Below are positions 24,055 to 26,976 of a DNA stretch of 26,976 bases, one piece after another. Position 1 is the first letter of the stretch. The number at the start of each line of letters is the position of its first letter. Below the pieces are notes generated by a model. That model saw only the letters and a program-made list of their open reading frames with translations, was not told the origin of the DNA and made no database searches. The position numbers and the translations under genes are program-made. Origin of the DNA: CAZNMF01 sp035547155 (GTDB lineage Bacteria > Acidobacteriota > Vicinamibacteria > Vicinamibacterales > SCN-69-37); the NCBI GenBank assembly GCA_035547155.1, contig DASZVJ010000026.1, forward strand, positions 1 through 26,976. The letters are read 5' to 3'.

Positions 24055-24083
24055 CGTGGGATTATGCGTATACTCCGGGACTT
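24055..24083. promoter_or_regulatory. 29-bp divergent promoter region with near-leaderless starts on both strands
   Basis: Plus strand: TATACT (24069-24074) stands nine bases before the creatininase ATG at 24084. Minus strand: CATAAT (24066-24061) stands six bases before the ATG at 24054. Both distances put the transcript start at or within a few bases of the start codon, and neither gene has a Shine-Dalgarno. No good -35 is visible for either, since those would lie inside the opposite gene. Confidence 0.45.
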
Positions 24084-24869
24084 ATGAAACCCCCTACCGT
24101 CTTCCTCGGCGAGATGACGAACCCCGAGGTCGAGGCGTTTCTCCAGACGCATCAGACGATCCTCGTGCCGACGGGCGCCACCGAGCAGCACGGGCCGCAT
24201 GCGCCGCTGCTCACCGACGTGCTGATCCCGCAGGAGGTCGCGCGCCGGGCGGCACCGCGTCTCGGCGCGCTCGTCGCGCCGCCGATCAATTACGCGCTGT
24301 CGTATCCGCACGTCGGGTTTCCCGGGCTCGTGCACATCCGCATTCCGACGTTCATGGCGCTGATCGAAGATCTGTGCGCGTCGTTCGCGAAGATCGGGTT
24401 TCGGCGCATCATCTTCCTGAACGGGCACTACGACAACACGTACGCCATCGCGTATGCGTGCGCGAACGCGGCCGAGCGGCTGCCGGCGGGCACGCGCGCG
24501 TTTCCGTTGAATTACTGGGACGGCATGACGCCGGAGGAGACGGCCGAGTTCTTCGACATGAAGACGGGCCTGCACGCGAATGCGGCGGAGACGTCGGCCG
24601 TGCTGGCGATCAATCCGTCGCTCGTCGACATGGCGCGTGCGAACGCCGAGTTTCCGCCGTTCCCGGAATTCACCGTGAACGCCGCGCCGGTGCACACGGC
24701 ATTTTTCTTTTCGTCGCCGGGCTCGGTGCACCGTGCGACGCGATCGGGCACGTGGGGCGACGCGCGCGGCTCGACGCCGGAGATCGGTGAGCGCTTCATC
24801 GAGATCGGCGTGAAGTCGACGATCGCGGCGCTGGAGAATATCGAGCGGACGTTTCAAGCGATGCCTTAG
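24084..24869 (+). CDS. Creatininase-family amidohydrolase
   Basis: The 261-residue product has the length of creatininase (about 260) and its dinuclear metal site: Glu34 and His36 in GATEQHGPH, Asp45 in LLTDV, His115 in LNGHYDN, and Glu169 in HANAAETS. The NGHYDN form is closer to true creatininase (NGHYEN) than to the NGHGGN of other branches, but the family also includes enzymes acting on cyclic amides, formamidopyrimidines and mycofactocin precursors. Substrate is therefore open. It is cytoplasmic with no signal. It begins almost without a leader after a TATACT box and is followed by a tandem repeat, a palindrome and the DUF1080 gene, which may share its transcript. Confidence 0.92.
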   Translation: MKPPTVFLGEMTNPEVEAFLQTHQTILVPTGATEQHGPHAPLLTDVLIPQEVARRAAPRLGALVAPPINYALSYPHVGFPGLVHIRIPTFMALIEDLCASFAKIGFRRIIFLNGHYDNTYAIAYACANAAERLPAGTRAFPLNYWDGMTPEETAEFFDMKTGLHANAAETSAVLAINPSLVDMARANAEFPPFPEFTVNAAPVHTAFFFSSPGSVHRATRSGTWGDARGSTPEIGERFIEIGVKSTIAALENIERTFQAMP

Positions 24870-24870
24870 G

Positions 24871-24919
24871 GGACCAAGGGACCAAGGGACCAAGGGACCA
24901 AGGGGACGAAGGGACGAAG
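24871..24919. repeat. 8-bp tandem repeat GGACCAAG x4, then GGACGAAG x2
   Basis: Four exact GGACCAAG units run from 24871 to 24902, one extra G follows, then two GGACGAAG units (24904-24919). The tract starts two bases after the creatininase stop. It is non-coding; with an 8-bp unit it may vary in copy number between strains. Confidence 0.85.
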
Positions 24920-24926
24920 GCCCATC

Positions 24927-24950
24927 GTAGGGGCGGCCCTTGTGGCCGCC
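24927..24950. repeat. Main-palindrome copy upstream of the DUF1080 gene
   Basis: GTAG is followed by GGGCGGCC / CTTGT / GGCCGCC. The arms are perfect over seven bases; the copy lies 25 bases before the DUF1080 start codon. Confidence 0.8.
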
Positions 24951-24974
24951 GAGGTCGACGAAGAGAGAATCCAT

Positions 24975-25691
24975 ATGCGCACACTGACGTTGATCGTGCT
25001 GGGAGTGGCGGTGACAATGACGACCATGTCCGCGCAGAATCGGCCGCTGAATCAGCCCCCGCCAGGATTTACCAGTCTGTTCAACGGCAAGGACCTGTCC
25101 GGATGGCGCGGGCGGCAGCCGAACTACAGTCCGTACGAACAGGCGAAGCTCACGCCCGAAGAGCTTGCGACGAAGCAGGCGGCGTGGAACGCCGAGCGCG
25201 ACCAACACTGGCGCGTCGACGTCGCGAAGGGCGAGATCGTCTCCGACGGCAACAGCCCGCATCTCGCGACGATGAAGGACTACGGCGACTTCGAGCTGTA
25301 CGTCGACTGGCTGATGGTCAGCCCGAACGGCGACTCGGGCATTTATCTCCGCAGCTATCCGCAGGTCCAGATCTGGGATCCCAGCAACCCGCGCGAGGTG
25401 CGCAATGGCGCCCCGAAGGGATCGGGCGCGCTCTGGAACAACAACGACGACAATCCCGGCAAGTGGCCGCTCGTGAAGGCGGACAGACCGGTCGGCGAGT
25501 GGAACACGTTCCACATCCGCATGGTCGGACAGAAAGTCTGGGTGTGGTTCAACGACCAGCTGACGGTCGACGGCCAAGTGCTCGACAACTACTTCGATCG
25601 CACGAAGCCGGTCCTGCCGACGGGGCCGATCGAGCTGCAGACGCACGGATCGGAGATCCGTTTTCGAAACATCTTCATCAAGGAATTGTGA
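24975..25691 (+). CDS. Secreted DUF1080 (3-keto-disaccharide hydrolase-type) protein
   Basis: The 238-residue product starts with a signal peptide (MRTLTLIVLGVAVTMTTMSAQ). The DUF1080 domain opens with the family signature GFTSLFNGKDLSGWRG and continues with WRVDVAKGEIVSDG, DFELYVDWLMVSPNGDSGIYLRS, the PQVQIWDP strand, GSGALWNN, EWNTFHIRMVGQKVWVWFND and the closing GPIELQTHGSEIRFRNIFIKEL. The fold is a lectin-like jelly roll. Some members cleave 3-keto-glycosides made by sugar 3-dehydrogenases, others may only bind sugars. The start at 24975 has a purine run (AAGAGAGAA) upstream; the longer frame from 24942 is repeat DNA. Linked exported sugar enzymes in the window agree with a glycoside-processing role. 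Confidence 0.9.
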   Translation: MRTLTLIVLGVAVTMTTMSAQNRPLNQPPPGFTSLFNGKDLSGWRGRQPNYSPYEQAKLTPEELATKQAAWNAERDQHWRVDVAKGEIVSDGNSPHLATMKDYGDFELYVDWLMVSPNGDSGIYLRSYPQVQIWDPSNPREVRNGAPKGSGALWNNNDDNPGKWPLVKADRPVGEWNTFHIRMVGQKVWVWFNDQLTVDGQVLDNYFDRTKPVLPTGPIELQTHGSEIRFRNIFIKEL

Positions 25692-25790
25692 TCGTCCGGG
25701 CGGCCACGGGGGGCCGCCCCTACACGGGCGCGCGGACTGTCGCCTGATGTTCTGTTGTAGGGGCGGGCCCCCGTGCCCGCCCGAACGATC
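25690..25790. repeat. Large inverted pair of palindromes between convergent genes
   Basis: Each arm is itself a palindrome: GGGCGGCC / ACGGGG / GGCCGCCC-like at 25698-25719 and GGGCGGGC / CCCCGT / GCCCGCCC at 25761-25782. The 35-base arms 25690-25724 and 25756-25790 are reverse complements at 32 of 35 positions and enclose a 31-base spacer. The element begins inside the DUF1080 stop codon and ends 18 bases before the stop of the opposite gene, a position suited to a two-way terminator or transcript-end structure. Confidence 0.8.
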
Positions 25791-25808
25791 GCCCCCGAGC
25801 CTGCCCGT

Positions 25809-26976
25809 TCAAAACGCCTTCCCAACCCGCACGTACGTCCGCCAGCCGTCGGCGACGAGACCGCTGCCGTCGTGGCCCCACGCGGCGCCGGTGGCGAACG
25901 TGAGTGGCAGCGCGTAGCCGAGCACGACGTCGGCCGACAGCTCGGCGCCGGCGGCGTACTTCAGATCTCGACGCGAGAATTGCTCCGTCCAGATCTGTCC
26001 CGCGTCGGCGATCACCGACGCGTGCACGGTGTGCAGGAATACTGGCAGTGGGCCGATCCCACGCTCGGGCCGCCACAGGGGCAGACGATAGTCCGCGTTC
26101 GCGATCGCGACGTGCGTGCCGGCGAACGAGTCGACGGCGAAGCCGCGCAGCAGGCTGAACGCCTCCGAGCTGAAATTGCCCGGACCAGGCGCCGCGAAGC
26201 CGCCGCCGAGCAGGAACACGCGTTGGGCATTGCCGTCACCGCGCGACGCGCCGCCCGCGATCCGCAGCGCCACGACGTGATGCCGCGCGAGACCGGGCAC
26301 GTACGCGCGCACATCTCCCGTCACATTCGTCGCGTCATCGTCGGCACCGAGCGCGCGGCGCACGGCTTCGGCGGTGACGCCGGCCAGGACGCCGCGCTCA
26401 GGGCTGATCGAGTAGCCGAACATCTTGGCCGTTCCGATCGTCCACGACCCACGCATTGCGGATCGATTGACCGTCGCGGTCCCGTCGGGCAACAGAATGT
26501 CCGCGATCGTGCGGATGTACGACAGGCGCACGGCCTGCGACTGATGGACGTGCACGCGCGGCAGGAGCAGGCCGGTTTCGATCTGCCGCTCGCGCAGCGT
26601 CGCGGTCGCGGGCACGTCGCCGGCGGCCGGCAGGACGCCGAAGAACGACGTCGAGCGCGACACGGCGACCCACGGCTGCAGCGTCCATCGCGTGTACGAG
26701 TACGACGCGCCGAAGTCCGGCGACGCCGCACCGACGGATGGCGTGCCAGCCGGTTGCGAGACGAGCCACGCCAGCGCCGCGGCATACGCGTGATAGCCGA
26801 GCACGTCGCTGCCGGCGACGGACACACCCGCACGCGACGCGCGGCCCGACTGCTCGAGCATCGGCGTCCACGACGTCGGCGCCAGCGTGGACCAGGGCGA
26901 GTAGGGGCGCGAGGTGACGCCGGCGGCGTCATTCGAATCCTCGTAGCCGGCGGGCTTTAGCCCGCCGGGGGACCGC
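25809..26976 (-). CDS. Outer-membrane beta-barrel (BamA/surface-antigen-like) protein, C-terminal part; 5' end outside window
   Basis: The frame is open from the right edge to the stop at 25809, 388 codons. Alternating polar/hydrophobic strands (TLQPWVAVSRSTSFFGV, RQIETGLLLPRVHV, AVRLSYIRTIADILL, HHVVALRIAGGAS) and the final YVRVGKAF with a terminal Phe are typical of Omp85-type barrels inserted by the Bam complex. Near the start, YSPWSTLAPTSWTP resembles the junction segment of acidobacterial proteins that join a TolB-like propeller to a C-terminal barrel, so the missing N-terminal part may be such a propeller. LLRGFAVDSFAGTHVAIANADYRLPL matches the surface-antigen block (RG-F plus a strand with RxPL). 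A 22-bp palindrome lies inside the frame at 26947-26968. The nearest internal ATG is at 26861. Confidence 0.82.
   Translation of the reverse strand, partial: RSPGGLKPAGYEDSNDAAGVTSRPYSPWSTLAPTSWTPMLEQSGRASRAGVSVAGSDVLGYHAYAAALAWLVSQPAGTPSVGAASPDFGASYSYTRWTLQPWVAVSRSTSFFGVLPAAGDVPATATLRERQIETGLLLPRVHVHQSQAVRLSYIRTIADILLPDGTATVNRSAMRGSWTIGTAKMFGYSISPERGVLAGVTAEAVRRALGADDDATNVTGDVRAYVPGLARHHVVALRIAGGASRGDGNAQRVFLLGGGFAAPGPGNFSSEAFSLLRGFAVDSFAGTHVAIANADYRLPLWRPERGIGPLPVFLHTVHASVIADAGQIWTEQFSRRDLKYAAGAELSADVVLGYALPLTFATGAAWGHDGSGLVADGWRTYVRVGKAF
26947..26968. repeat. Perfect 10-bp-arm palindrome inside an open frame
   Basis: CCGGCGGGCT and AGCCCGCCGG flank a central TT. It belongs to a third class of short GC-rich palindromes and here reads in frame as GGLKPAG within the barrel protein. 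Confidence 0.75.

Noticed and set aside
21892..24087. 731-codon plus-strand frame opposite the beta-lactamase/NamZ fusion
   Set aside because: Extremely Arg-rich with no recognisable domain, and fully antisense to a gene with two clear active sites.
24871..24919. Possible CRISPR array
   Set aside because: Units are 8 bp without spacers; it is a simple tandem repeat.

Overview
The window is very GC-rich and carries gene families that are common together in Acidobacteriota. These are two ADOP-type (Acidobacterial duplicated orphan permease) MacB/FtsX-like permeases, a small PadR regulator divergent from one of them, two large secreted PQQ dehydrogenases, carboxypeptidase-regulatory-domain exported proteins, Tat-exported sugar enzymes and a DUF1080 protein. 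An uncultured-type acidobacterium, possibly Vicinamibacteria, is my best inference; no rRNA or tRNA gene is present to prove it.

Layout from left to right. (1) 1-3214, minus strand: two coupled exported proteins built of carboxypeptidase-regulatory-like modules, the second running off the left edge. (2) 3269-4429, minus: a CysJ-like FAD/NADPH reductase without a flavodoxin domain. (3) 4468-7720, minus: a Tat-exported GH67 alpha-glucuronidase preceded by a Tat-exported sugar isomerase/epimerase-like TIM barrel. (4) 7975-10251, plus: a PQQ dehydrogenase with an inserted cytochrome c domain. (5) 10261-12898, minus: a frameshifted ADOP permease followed by a decayed copy of a permease tail. (6) 12970-14951: a FadR/FCD regulator divergent from leuB. 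(7) 15203-16150, plus: a NYN-domain nuclease. (8) 16257-19482: an intact ADOP permease divergent from a PadR regulator, with a 42-nt near-perfect palindrome between them. (9) 19615-19914: a small conserved-looking unknown. (10) 21646-24054 then 20001-21644, minus: a beta-lactamase-fold/NamZ (DUF1343, GH171) fusion, followed one base later by a methanol/ethanol-type PQQ dehydrogenase. (11) 24084-25691, plus: a creatininase-family hydrolase and a DUF1080 protein. (12) 25809-26976, minus: the C-terminal part of an outer-membrane beta-barrel protein cut by the right edge.

Functionally the window reads as periplasmic and outer-membrane carbohydrate and glycan processing (GH67, isomerase/epimerase, DUF1080, two PQQ dehydrogenases, muropeptide-type hydrolase fusion) interspersed with permease/regulator modules. 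Nearly every gap in that half is filled with short GC-rich palindromes, most of them copies of one family (arms GGGCGGCC and GGCCGCCC around loop CTTGT or ACAAG, with a flanking GTAG or CTAC). This repeat family is the most conspicuous non-genic signal.

No gene-free stretch exceeds about 260 bases. The longest are 7721-7974 (repeats and a possible -35), 14952-15202 (hairpin and 7-bp tandem repeat), 6607-6805 (repeats) and 18978-19155 (repeats, operator). I saw no CRISPR array, transposase, integrase or RNA gene, and nothing that I can defend as a wholly new system.
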